Positions 10,660 through 21,300 of a stretch of DNA of 64,000 bases are shown here, in pieces. The DNA comes from Delphinapterus leucas. Taxonomy: Eukaryota > Chordata > Mammalia > Artiodactyla > Monodontidae. The notes under the pieces were generated by a model. It was not told where the DNA came from. It did not search any database and saw only the letters and a list, made by a program, of their open reading frames with translations. Location of the stretch: assembly GCF_002288925.2 (NCBI RefSeq), contig NW_022097996.1:12148139-12212138 (forward strand), read 5' to 3'. Within the stretch, counting starts at the first letter, position 1. Each line of letters begins with the position of its first letter. A program made the translations under genes and the position numbers.

Positions 10660-10795
10660 ATAGAGAAGATGAGGGTGTGAGTCTTTGTTCTGCTACGTAT
10701 TAGCTGGGTGATTTGTAGAGAGCCGTTGAACTACTTTGAGTCTCATTTTTTCACCATAGAATCAAGATTATTAGACCTATCTTACCTGTAAATAT
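10660..10795 (+). mobile_element. MIR SINE, sense
   Basis: 'ttctgctacgtattagctgg', 'gatttgtagagagcc', 'tgagtctcattttttcacca' follow MIR sense order. Confidence 0.6.
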
Positions 10796-10935
10796 AAACC
10801 TTATAAATAGAAATGTATAAATGTAACATATTAATAATATATAAATATAATATATGGATATATACCAATACATTTATATACAATGTTTATATACATTATA
10901 ATAACATAATAACATGGTATAATATAAACACAAAA
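10796..10935. repeat. AT-rich low-complexity tract
   Basis: About 140 bases, nearly all A and T, with imperfect 'ataaatataatata' repeats. Confidence 0.85.
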
Positions 10936-11047
10936 AATTTGGTGCGTATGTCACCCTTGTATGTTTCTGTTGAATTTAAGGACCTGTTCCATATTCTGAA
11001 AACTGAAATAAGTTAAACCAATGTTGACTAAAAAAAAAAAGGAACAG

Positions 11048-11389
11048 GGGCTTCCCTGGTGGCGCAGTGGTTGAGAATCTGCCTGCCAGTGCAGGGGACA
11101 CGGGTTCGAGCCCTGGTCTGGGAGGATCCCACATGCCGCGGAGCAACTGGGCCCGTGATCCACAACTGCTGAGTCTGTGCATCTGGAGCCTGTGCTCCGC
11201 AACAAGAGAGGCCGCGATAGTGAGAGGCCCACGCACCGCGATGAAGAGTGGCCCCCACTTGCCGCAACTAGAGAAAGCCCTCACACAGAAACGAAGACCC
11301 AACACAGTCAAAAATAAATATAAGTAAATAAATACATTTAAAAACAAAACAAAACAAATCTAGAATTTGTAATTGGGCAACCTTCCCTT
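11048..11389 (+). mobile_element. Long CHR-type SINE, sense, with extended 3' tail
   Basis: The only plus-strand CHR copy here. Box A lies near 11060-11070 ('tggcgcagtgg') and box B near 11102-11112 ('gggttcgagcc'). The body runs to about 11310, followed by an AAAT/AAAAC tail to 11358. A 31-base non-repetitive stretch (11359-11389) and a run of 15 As follow before the repeat of the target site. The flanking duplication is an A run plus 'ggaacag' (11030-11047 and 11390-11411). The extra stretch may be transduced flanking sequence. Confidence 0.9.
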
Positions 11390-11411
11390 AAAAAAAAAAA
11401 AAAAGGAACAG

Positions 11412-13373
11412 AACACTTTTTCCCTCCATAGAGGTGGAGGTGAAAGGAGAGTGGCTGGTGAAATCTGACAGCACTAAGAGGTTACCATTCTCAAAAGGTT
11501 AGGAGCCACTGAATGGGCCTCTTGATGGTCTTGGAGGGCAGTGTAAACACAGATCAGAGAAATCCACACACAATCCCCCAGCTTCCTTTTAGGTGGTAGT
11601 TTCAGGCTCCTCCCCCACGGAGCCTGGCACTAAAACTCTTCTCCTGGCACTGATCTGAGTTTCACCTTGTGCTTCTCATACCTACTTTTTGGTGGAGGGT
11701 CAGAGGTACTGCGGAAGGGGCCAGGAGTGAGAAGGATGGAGAGGATAAGGGTGAAGTTGTGGAGTCACCAGCTAACTGGGCGGGGGCTTTTGCTATGGAG
11801 TCCAGCTGAAGAGGGCTCAGGCTCGCGGCCGCCCAGCCCTTGTTCTGGGAACGGGGAGAAAGTACAGCTCAGTGTGGGTGTTCTGGGCAGTTTTCTCGCC
11901 ACTTACCATTTAGCAGATGTCTGAAGGACTAGCTCATGGAGTTGGCAGTAGAGTTCAGAGAGTGTAGAGGATGAAGAAGGGCTTTAACTGTTTTTGAAGC
12001 ATAAACGGGAACTTCAGCCCAGGTCTCTGAGAGCAGGAGCTAAAAATGCCCATCCGAATCCCAACTCTAATTGGGTCAGCTTGATATATTAATATGAGGG
12101 GCTGGAACTCCTGGGACCTCCCTCTGGGACCAGTGCAGCCAAGTGCTTTTTATTTATTTATTTTCCAAGCTTAGTCCAGGAGCACCGGGAGACTACCTGA
12201 AAGTGTTCTGGTCCATAGAAAACTGTATGAACCAATTGTGAGACTCCTAACTTGCATTTAGTTGCGAGATGATTTTGAAAATCTAGATCCTTTGATTTAA
12301 GGAAAGGAGTACTGGGTACCTATTCTGTATACTGTTTATTGAATGGATAACTGTGCACATTTTTAAACCAGGAAGATGCAGATAGGTGCTCTGTGGACAC
12401 ACTTAGTTTTGCTTTTCTCCCCGCTTCCGTTGCCCTGTACATTTCAGTTTGGAACCCAGACTCTTCGTTTTGCTTTGCAACAATCGACATGGATGACAGA
12501 GCATCGACTGGGCATCCGTGATGGTGTGAGTTGTGGGAGGGTGGCATGGGGGCTGGGAGCTCCTGCTGGCTAGGAGATAGAAATAGGGAGATGGCCAAAT
12601 GCATGTGCAGAGGGAGTGGGGCAGGACAGCCGAGCACTGAGGCCACATGTGTGGCTGCTCACAGGACGGTGGCAGCCGGAAGTGAGGGTCAGCAGCGGGT
12701 ATGAGGCAGAAGACTTGGGGGCATCACAGGGAGAGGGGAGGGCTCTGCCATGGGCAAGAGATGGAATGAGCAAGAAATGCTCTTGGAGTTTCAGGCAGAA
12801 GATGAGCCATTCCGGGGGCTGGGAGCCCCAAACAGTTGATATATAAATGAAGTTCTCCACTCTGGGACATTCTACCACTCAGCTGGACAAATCCTCCCAA
12901 GGACAAATCGCAGTTAACAAGGGGGTCCATAGATCGTCCCCCACGCAATGCCGTGGTTGCAGTTTTCTTGTGGTCCCCAAGGCACCCTTCCTCCCACGTC
13001 TTTCCTCCAAGACATTTGGCATCTTTCTCTCTTTTTTTTTTTAGTGGTGGCCTCCCAGTGTCATTAAGCAGGTCAAAGGTCATTGGTCTAGAAATTGACC
13101 CACTTGACCCATTTCCTTTCTGCGCTGGACCTTGAGTCTGGACCCTGCTCCCCCAGGGACCATGTGGAGGGCTTGAAGCCGCGTCTTCAGTCCTTTCTTC
13201 CCATGAGGTGTATAATTCGATATTTATTACCTCTCTCCCCAGCAAGGTCTATGGTGCCACTGGGATCCATTCGGTAAAGAATGCTGATCCCCTTTATGAA
13301 TTTTTGATGGTGGAGGAGGAGTGTTTGAGGCCACTAGGGGACCTTGTGAAATGGAAATGTTTTTTCTTTTTGA
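11412..13373. other. Unique non-coding sequence
   Basis: About 2 kb with no mobile element recognised. A GC-richer patch at 11810-11850 includes the 8-base string 'gcggccgc'. Several open frames (the longest 173 codons on the minus strand, 12724-13245) lack domains and are consistent with chance. Confidence 0.45.
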
Positions 13374-13412
13374 TCTCTCTCTCTCTCACTCTCTCTCTCA
13401 CTCTCTTTCTTT
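13374..13412. repeat. (CT)n microsatellite
   Basis: CT repeat interrupted by two CA units. Confidence 0.92.
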
Positions 13413-13974
13413 TCTTAATTTAAAGACGCACATACCAGTGTGGCAATGCCTGAACTTCCCTGAATGTAAGTGTGTAGTATCTTTGTAAGAAAGCAGAATC
13501 ACAGCTCTTTAAAGCCAAAACCCCAAACACCCCCTTACATATCTATCTAACTGTTCATAAGAACCGTGGAAACTTGATTCAGGAAAAGAGATGTGCAGGC
13601 CAGAAAAACAAAAATTAAAAATAAAACAAAGCAACAAACAAGATTCACTCTGGAGTGGGAGAGGATAAATGATGTCCCACCCACCACCCCACCCCTGGCC
13701 CCGTTGTTCCTTTTTTGGTGGTCTGAGGGGGTAGGACTCCAGGGACGGGGAGAGTCAGGATCTGTATTTCATTGCTGAGAATTTGACAGCTACAGTGCAA
13801 AGCAATACAGTCCTGCTTTTTATTAGCCTGTGTGAGTCCAGCACAGAATGAAGGGTTTTTTTTCCCCCTTTTCATTTTTCAGAGGTAGAAGTTTTTGCCA
13901 AACTCTGAGATGATTTAACCACAATTTCCTTCCTGAATTTTTTTTTTTCCAGAGGGGGAGGGGTTGCTTGGGTG

Positions 13975-14480
13975 GGTGTTATTGTTTAATAAGATTTAAA
14001 CAGGGTCTCTATTTTGTGGCCGGAACAGCCTTTCATGCCCTTTATCTGTACTGGGATTTCAGCTGGGTTTTTATTTTGGTGACATATGGCCCATCGTATA
14101 ATAAAAAGAGACGAACCATTCAGATTTAATTTAAGCAGCTAAGGACGTCAGAAGGGCTGTGAGGGGAGCCTCTACCTGAGCTTTCATTTGTTTAAAAAAA
14201 AAAAATTGTGCAGAGAAGTTGAGAAGGTGACTTTTGGAATTAGTTTGGTTTGGAGGCATTAAGTCCCAGATCAAGAGAGAAGGTCAATTTGAAAGTTTGG
14301 GATATATGCCAGCTTTGCTCGCTCTTTTATTGGAGAATTGCCTGTGGGGCCTTTCAAAGTATCTGCCCTTCAGGGGTTCTGCTTTCCACCTGCTTCCCCC
14401 TTGAACAGGAAAATGGGCTTTTAAAAATATTACGCAGCATGCCACAGCCGTCTCCGGATCCAAATGCTGTGTGGCATGAC
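13975..14480. other. Candidate conserved non-coding element
   Basis: Repeat-free and balanced to AT-rich, with 'gtttaataagatttaaac', 'cagatttaatttaagcagct' and 'ctcttttattggagaattgc'. It resembles enhancer-type DNA. This is judged from composition and motif density only; no alignment was possible. Confidence 0.35.
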
Positions 14481-14809
14481 ACAAAGTGACTCGGGGGCCG
14501 GGGGCAGGGCTTGGGTCTGCAGCTGGCACATGGAGCCTGTCCGGCGCGGGGACTGCTCCTTAGCCGAGCACGCATTTCCCTCCGAGGACACAGCCCACCT
14601 GGCCTCCAAACGCCCCTGGCAGCTTTCCCCAAATCATTTACTCTCATTTCACTCCACTGTCATGGAGGAGATGCCTTCTGCATCTGTGGGATAGACAGCA
14701 AGTCACTGGTCATGGTTCTGTGGGATACGGGTGTGAAAATGACAGAGTGAGCGGAGAATTGTGCCATGCCACGGGAAACTCACCATGGCTCTCTCGGTGG
14801 ATCCTTCAT

Positions 14810-14811
<2 letters not shown>

Positions 14812-14843
<32 letters not shown>
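14812..14843. repeat. (GT)n microsatellite
   Basis: Pure GT repeat of 32 bases. It encodes the valine/cysteine or histidine/threonine runs seen in nearby open frames, which are artefacts. Confidence 0.97.
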
Positions 14844-14845
<2 letters not shown>

Positions 14846-14989
14846 AATCCCACAAAGACAGGTTCAGGACTGATATTCTGAGAACCCTCCACTGCACAAG
14901 AAGATCAAAGGTGCCACAAGGTTTGAGCAGCCTGTTTTCCAGCCAGAAGCCACCGCAAGTTGTAGAGTGAAATCCCCCCTGGCATCAGA

Positions 14990-15500
14990 CCTGTTATTTG
15001 CGCTCAGTGTCTAACAAGCATCCTCGGCATCATCTTCTAAAAGCTTTCATTACTACATGAATTGTGCCCACCGTGCACCGAATCGCCCCTTTGTGCTGCT
15101 TCTAATTAACTGTAATGACAGCATTCGATGCCACTCCATGTGCAGAAGAGAGGTGCCTTGGTTGTGTGTCTTTGGGCAAAACATGGCCAAGGGGCAGGGG
15201 GAGTTCAAGTTCATAGGTGCCCTCCGGTTCTGAACCTGCAGTATACCTTTCCCTTTGACCCATTTGGGCCTCAGGGGGCTGCTGCCCTCTTTCCTTCAGC
15301 TGCAAGCTACAGCTCGGCTCGGACCATTGCTGCGATGCCCTTTACCGCCATCATGGAATGACCCGAATGACCATCCAGGCCACTCTCCACGACAGCTGCC
15401 AATAGCATTTTTGATTTATTTGCAGCAACTTGGAGATCCCTGCTAACAGCCATCTTGATGGGAAACAGCACTGTAATTGCTTAGGGAGAAAGGCAGGCGT
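14990..15500. other. Candidate conserved non-coding elements (two segments)
   Basis: 15000-15135 includes 'aaagctttcattactacatg' and 'cttctaattaactgtaatga'. 15310-15500 includes 'atttttgatttatttgcagc' and 'cactgtaattgcttagg'. Both are repeat-free with paired TAAT-type homeodomain sites. Confidence 0.35.
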
Positions 15501-16364
15501 TTAGCAGTCATAAAAGAAAAGCTGCCTTCCACCAGACCAAATGCCGCCGCTCCCCTTGCATGTGGCCGTCTCGTTTTCCTCATGCAAGCCCCCCAAGGCG
15601 GGTCGGGGGCTACCCTGACTTCTTAAATCCTCTCCCTTCTGAACCTGGGGGTTTGAGTGATTCTTTTCCACTCCTCCTGGGGGAGGCTGAGTGTGTGGGG
15701 TGGCAGTTACAGTATTCAATGCATGTTTTCTGGAGCTTCCAGTGTGACGAGAGTCCAGTGACAGGAGCTCCTGATGGGCTCTGGGGCTGCCCAGCAGCCT
15801 GTGACCACAGTTGATCAGCTGGGGGCTCCTGATGCTTTCTCTCTACCTCTTCAAAGTGACAACGGGGTAAGACAAAACAAAACAGGACAGGAAAGCCCAA
15901 ACCAAACCCAAAACCTAGCTGGAGGGGAAAATTTAAAAAAAAAAAAAAAGATCCTAATTTTTTTCCCTAACTCGGGCATCACAGAGGTAGCATCCTCCCC
16001 ACATGGCCTCCATTATCTTTAATCTCTGTCCACAGTCTTCGTCTCACCTAATATTTCTGTAACCTGAAAAATGTCTTTGACGTGTGTCATGGAAGAAACT
16101 GTCAGCCAATAGCGTTTGTACTTCTGCACTTTGGGTAAAGAAGTAAAAACAGACTCAGATCGAAGTACCCTGTTCGTGCCAGAGGTCAGGAAGGACCATC
16201 ACTCCTTTGCGTGGGAACAAAGGCACAAGCAGGTTGGTGGAATTAGGTGCTCTCTCTATGCCCCTGACCTCCTTTCTGTTTCCTTCTCTTCCCTCGCCCT
16301 TCTACTTTCCTTCTTCTGTCGTGGTCCGAACATAGCTGGGGGCTAGAGAGAGAATTGAAGGCTT
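15501..16364. other. Unclassified unique sequence
   Basis: No gene or recognisable repeat apart from short A-rich stretches at about 15855-15950. Confidence 0.4.
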
Positions 16365-16480
16365 GTGGACCTGGCAAATCAATCATCACTCATACTGCAT
16401 TGATTGAGTGCCCTTCCTCATGCTCGGGTGCTGTGCCAGACAATGTACAAAATCACATGCCCTGCCCCTTTCAATTGGGG
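16365..16480 (-). mobile_element. L2 fragment, antisense
   Basis: 'tgattgagtgcccttcctca', 'ggtgctgtgccagacaatgt' and 'ccctgcccctttcaattggg' match the antisense L2 3' end. Confidence 0.6.
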
Positions 16481-16739
16481 GGAGGAAGCTTGTGTTGGAT
16501 TGCGGAATTAGCCAGGCTGAGATGCAAGGGCTCCATCCAGGAGTCAGTGAGATAGCCTCGTGGAAGGCCTTGGCATAGGTGATGTGTATAAGAATGATAG
16601 ATCTGAGCCCACACCCTCCCCTTTGCTGTCACCTCCGAGTGCCTCTCCCTCGCGCTGAGATGCCTGATGGTCAGAGATCGGTGCCAAGGAGTCAGGGCAG
16701 GCTCTGGGTTTGGAAATGCCTCTTTGCTGTATTCCCTAA

Positions 16740-17170
16740 TCAGATCTCAGGCAGATAACAGCTCAGACCTGGGAACATGAGATTTTAATGTGAAATGAAT
16801 AAGTACCCTGAGACTGAAGCTTGTCACTGCAGAGCATCTGGAATCACTTACAGCTGGGTAAATTCACTGGGAGCTGCAACTCAAGTGAACATGGGGTTTA
16901 AAAGGAGGCACACAGCGCGTTCCTTTTAATGTCTAAACAATCTGATGTTGACAAGCCTTTCACATTAACCCCAAAGTGGCAAAGTTTAAACCCTTTATTA
17001 TCTGGTTCGGCCTGGCAAATCATTTAGAGGCTTACGAGTCCATATTTACAGGGAAAGGCCAATCTTCCTTTCTTTTTTTCTCTTTTTGTTTTTTTCAAAG
17101 CAAGCACCACTAATATATGCACAGTTATGTTTACTGGGAAGGCTTAAGAGACCTTCAGCATGAAGTGAGA
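16740..17170. other. Candidate conserved non-coding element
   Basis: Contains 'ccttttaatgtctaaacaat', 'cctttcacattaacccc', 'gtttaaaccctttattatct' and 'gaggcttacgagtccatatt'. Repeat-free with many TTTAA/TAAAC motifs. Conservation is inferred from texture only. Confidence 0.35.
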
Positions 17171-17559
17171 CTCAAGCTAGGGAAAGTAAGTTGATTTTTT
17201 GGTCTTTTTCAGGAAGCCCCTAATCTCTTTTTAGAATACAAAAGGCATGAACATTCCAAACCCTGGAAACTATATCAGGTTAACAAATAAGTAGAGAAGA
17301 AATACAGGAAATCATTTCCAAATATTATTAGTCTTCAGTAGAACTATATTGTATCTTGGCAGCTAACTCTAACTCTGTGTCATTTTCCTAAGGTTTTGCC
17401 CAGAACATTACGAATTATTCTAAAGATGGCGAATGGTAGTTTGCGTTCTGAAGGGGACTACAAAATATTATGAAAGTTAGAAAGCTTAACAGTTGAGCAT
17501 TGCTTAATAACCATCTATGGGACCTGTTGCCAAATTGGCAAAATTTTAGGGATCTCCAT

Positions 17560-18420
17560 TGTAACATGTGGAAAAACATGGAAAAAAAGCTGCAAGTGGT
17601 TTTTGAGAACTAGATTTAATAATAATTTAATAATTTTAACCACATGCTTTAAAAGCAATGAAGACATTTTAATTCATCTTTATAAAAAAGCATGATGCAA
17701 CAGAGTTGCATTTTTAATTTTCATCTGAGGAGAGTTTTAATGTAATCAAATTTACTATTATTTTATTTGCAAGAAGACCCAAACCTTAGAACATGGTAAC
17801 TCTGACTCATTCTGTGGAAGGAATCTCTGGATAATTTTGGCATTGGTTTGAATCCTATCGAAGAAGTTCATAAAGATTAACATTGCAGCATAATTTTGAC
17901 CACAGCTGTTCATCCTTTAGATGTAATTTTAACTTTCCTTTGGCAGCTGTGCAAAGTCAGATCTGAAATCACCAGTCATCAGCTCTCCCTAAACAGAATT
18001 TTCAGATTCTGTGATGACTTTCCACCTATTAATCCTCTTCGGTAATTGTGTACACAATGCCAGTTTTCACAACTCAGGATAAGTTTGAGTTACTGTAGAA
18101 GTGAAAAGAAAACTTTTTTTTTTTTCTTTAAATGATGCTTGGAAATGTAAACACTCATTTAACCTAATCCTGCAGTTTGGGGTTAGGCAAGAAAAAGATG
18201 AAAGCATCTTAGAATCTTGTTTATATAAGAACTATATATAACACACACAAAATATATGTCTTGTTTACATAAAAATATAGAGCACAATTTAAAAAATGAA
18301 ATAAAAAGCAGACCGTGTATTTCAGATATTTCATTTAATAAAGTCAGTGTGTATGATCATATTAGTAATCTGAGGATGTCTACTATAACCCTGTCCCGTT
18401 ATTTAACCAGTAAAACATTT
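17560..18420. other. Candidate conserved non-coding element, AT-rich
   Basis: About 860 bases with no repeats beyond a short T run. It has clustered TAATAATTTAATAATTTTAA-type and TTTAATG motifs, E-box-like sites and no CpG. Typical developmental-enhancer texture, unproven. Confidence 0.35.
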
Positions 18421-20724
18421 GCATCTGAATTTTATCATAACGAAGCAGTGGGAAAGGTATCTGATATTGCTTCCATGTTTGCCTCCATTACATTATGTGC
18501 CTGTGGCCTGTTTTCCTGGGACCTCACTGATTCTGTACCGACTCTACTTCAGCGAGAATGAAACCTCTAAGGCCCTTTCAGCTTTGCATGATGTAAACTG
18601 CTGTAAGTTTTGAAACATGTATCATTTCTTTCATTTTCCCCTGTAACCCCCGCTCTCAGAGTTGAGCAGAAGATGTGAATTTCAGTTCAGTGGTAATAGA
18701 AGCTTCTGAGACCATGACGTGAAGTTTCATTTTATTTTTTCTAACCTGGGCACATGGCGTTTAAGGAACAGGACTTAGAGCTGAGTCTGGGACTGCTGTC
18801 ACTGCGGCATGTCTCTGATTCATCTTTTTGCCTTGTGTGTCTGGTAGAAAACAACAACAGAAAGGTAACGCTTCCTTGAGAAATGGATGTCAGCTAGTAA
18901 CGAGAGGGGCGGAGCGCCCAGTAGCGTGATTGTTCTGGATGAACTCTCAGGGATCTTTGGGGAATACTGGTGCCTCGACCCTGCTGGCCCTCAAAGTGCT
19001 GAGTGTGGAAAATGGGAAGTCTCCCTGGACCTCAAAAGGCACAAGATGTCAGAAAAATGCAGTTCTTGGAAACTGTATTTTTTGGCTGGGGTGGGAGCAG
19101 AAAGTGGAGGGGCAGAGAGGGAGAGTGGGAGCTCATAATATTTTACACTTCAAGTCCTACTTACTTTACTGTTAATATATTTGTGTACTGTCAGATACAT
19201 ATTTTTAAAATATTAATGAAACTGCATATTTAAAGATGCTCAGTTGAATAGCAAATTTTTAACTCAGTTGTTTGTTTAGTTCCCACGACATTCAAAGTTC
19301 AAACTAAGATCTTACTCAGTTTCTGGCTCTCGTCACTAGTTATTCTCCAAATCAGAGACCTTCCCAAACCGGCATAAGGGTGGAGGTTTTCACTTTGATA
19401 ACTAGGATATTTCTCCAGCAATGTTGTCAGCTTGTATTAAGTATAATCGGATGCACTAGGCTTTGATCAAATTTCTTATGTACTCTTGTTTTCTGGTGAT
19501 CGTCAGGCCTGCAGAATGAAGTCACCGGTTGCTCAAACCACGAGTCGGGTGCTAGACAGTCAGTGGGAGGTGATGGCCAGAGCACTTGGCGAGGAGTCCG
19601 GGGACCGGGTCCTGGCCTCGGTCCTGCCCACTCCATCTGGGAACTGTGCCAGTTTACCTGGGTGTTCAGTGAGCTCACCCGTAAAATCAGGGCCGGAAAA
19701 CATGATCTCACCTGCCTCTCCCCACTGTTAAGTTCTTATCTTTAGCAAGAATTTAGAATCTCTCAAATAGTGTCCATTTGGAAACGGTAATCAATAGACA
19801 GAGATATGGCGCGCAGACCTCGCCCTCTTTGGAAAGTAACAGATTCCTGTGCATTTCCTAATGCAGCTGAGAAACTTCGACAAGCTTCAAGGGGGTAAAA
19901 CAATCTAACTGTGCGGACAGATGTGAGGATGAAAATGGAGGGATTTGAGAGTTGTGTGTTTTTTTTTTTTTAAAGTCTGCTTGAATGGAAATAGAGCTCC
20001 CTTTTTTTTTTTTTAAAAGTTAAACTGGTTTCATCAATGATTTTACACACTGTTGGAAATACCACCTTCTCCTAAGTAAATTTTCAAAGGGAGGTCAAAA
20101 CACTGCTTAACAGAAACGGGTTGCTGTGCAGTCAAGCCAGTCAAATGTGGTAAAAAAAACAAGGTTCAGCCCGTAAATATGGTCTAAATTAGAACAGCGT
20201 CAGAAGCACTGAAATCGCATAAATTATATTCTGTTTGGAGGACTGAAGTGGGGCAGGGGAAAGAAAGGTACTTAACGAAAAAGAATGGAATCAGCATTTA
20301 AAACTCCCTAAATACCTCTTTTAATGTTTACCTTTTTTTTTTTCTTTCCTTTTTGAGTCTGCCCAAGTTCATATTTACCTGAGAGACCCGTTGGTACCGA
20401 AGGACGGCCTGGGTCTCACAGGTAAATAACAGACACTCTGCAGACCGCCTACTTGTGTTCCACACTCTGGAAACGGCAGGCCTCTGGGTAAATGGTGTGC
20501 TTTGGAAACTCAGAGAAAAAAGGAACGTGAAGATGTGTTTTCGAGTTAGAGCGCAGGGCGGAGCCCAGCAGAGGAGAGGAAAGCAGAAGCTCCCACCCTT
20601 GGAGCTGGGGGTCGGGGGGCAGATTTTGAAGCACAAACCAAGCTCAGACATGATTTATGAAAAAGGTGATTTAACAAACAACACCCAAACGGCATTCTAT
20701 TGCATATTGGATCCGTTTGTTTTA

Positions 20725-20932
20725 TTTATTTATTTATTTTTGTGGTACGCGGGCCTCTCACTCTGTGGCCTCTCCCGTTGCGGAGCACAGGCTCCGGACG
20801 CGCAGGCTCAGCGGCCATGGCTCATGGGCCCAGCCGCTCCGCGGCATGTGGGATCTTCCTGGACTGGGGCACGAGCCCACGTCCCCTGCATCGGCAGGCG
20901 GACTCTCAACCACTGTGCCACCAGGGAAGCCC
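20725..20932 (-). mobile_element. Short CHR-type SINE
   Basis: Minus strand; short subtype with a TTTA-type (sense TAAA) tail. Imperfect target-site duplication 'tggatccgtttgtttta' (20708-20724) and 'tggatctgtttattttt' (20933-20949), with two mismatches. The plus strand through the element is open in one frame from 20455 to 21126, a chance antisense reading. Confidence 0.94.
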
Positions 20933-21084
20933 TGGATCTGTTTATTTTTATGGGAACATCCTCTCCCAGTCGTTGTTTAAAACTCGCACACCTTATAGAT
21001 CCTGTGATTCTGCACATCCCCGGCACACTCGGAGCCCTGCCACGCCACGCATCCTGCTGGTGGCCGCCCAGGTGGTGCAGCAGA

Positions 21085-21300
21085 AGGCTGGCCCTCGGTG
21101 CTGGATCCACGTCCTCCCTCGTGTGACCTTGAGCCTTGAGCAAATCACTTTTCCGCCCTGGCCTTCTTTTGGTCCATCTGTAAAATGCGGGGTGAGTTGC
21201 AGGGGTGGGTGGGGACAGAGGCGGTTTCCATAGTTTCTTTAATCTTTTCCAGCTCTGACATCCTAGGAAGTAATCCGTGAAATTCTGTGTCCAGATTGAA
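21085..21300 (+). mobile_element. MIR SINE, sense
   Basis: 'gtgtgaccttgagccttgag', 'caaatcacttttccgccctg' and 'ggtccatctgtaaaatgcgg' match the MIR core. Confidence 0.72.

Larger units (their letters stand above)
16481..20707. other. Long repeat-poor non-coding block
   Basis: Over 4 kb without a confident mobile element, which is unusual for mammalian intergenic DNA. The most enhancer-like parts are described separately (16740-17170 and 17560-18420). From 18420 to 20707 I see only short poly-T/A tracts (about 19961-19972 and 20003-20014) and open frames without domains. Confidence 0.45.

Noticed and set aside
11048..11130. tRNA gene (box A and box B present)
   Set aside because: The tRNA-like promoter belongs to the SINE head. 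There is no cloverleaf fold with acceptor stem, and the sequence continues into a SINE body.
12724..13245. 173-codon minus-strand open frame
   Set aside because: Low-complexity stretches, no domain, overlapping frames on the other strand, and no exon signals.
14812..14843. CRISPR-like or functional tandem array in GT-rich tracts
   Set aside because: Simple dinucleotide repeats without spacers in a mammalian genome.
20455..21126. 223-codon plus-strand open frame
   Set aside because: About 200 of its 670 bases are antisense SINE, and the same residue pattern appears in frames through other CHR copies.
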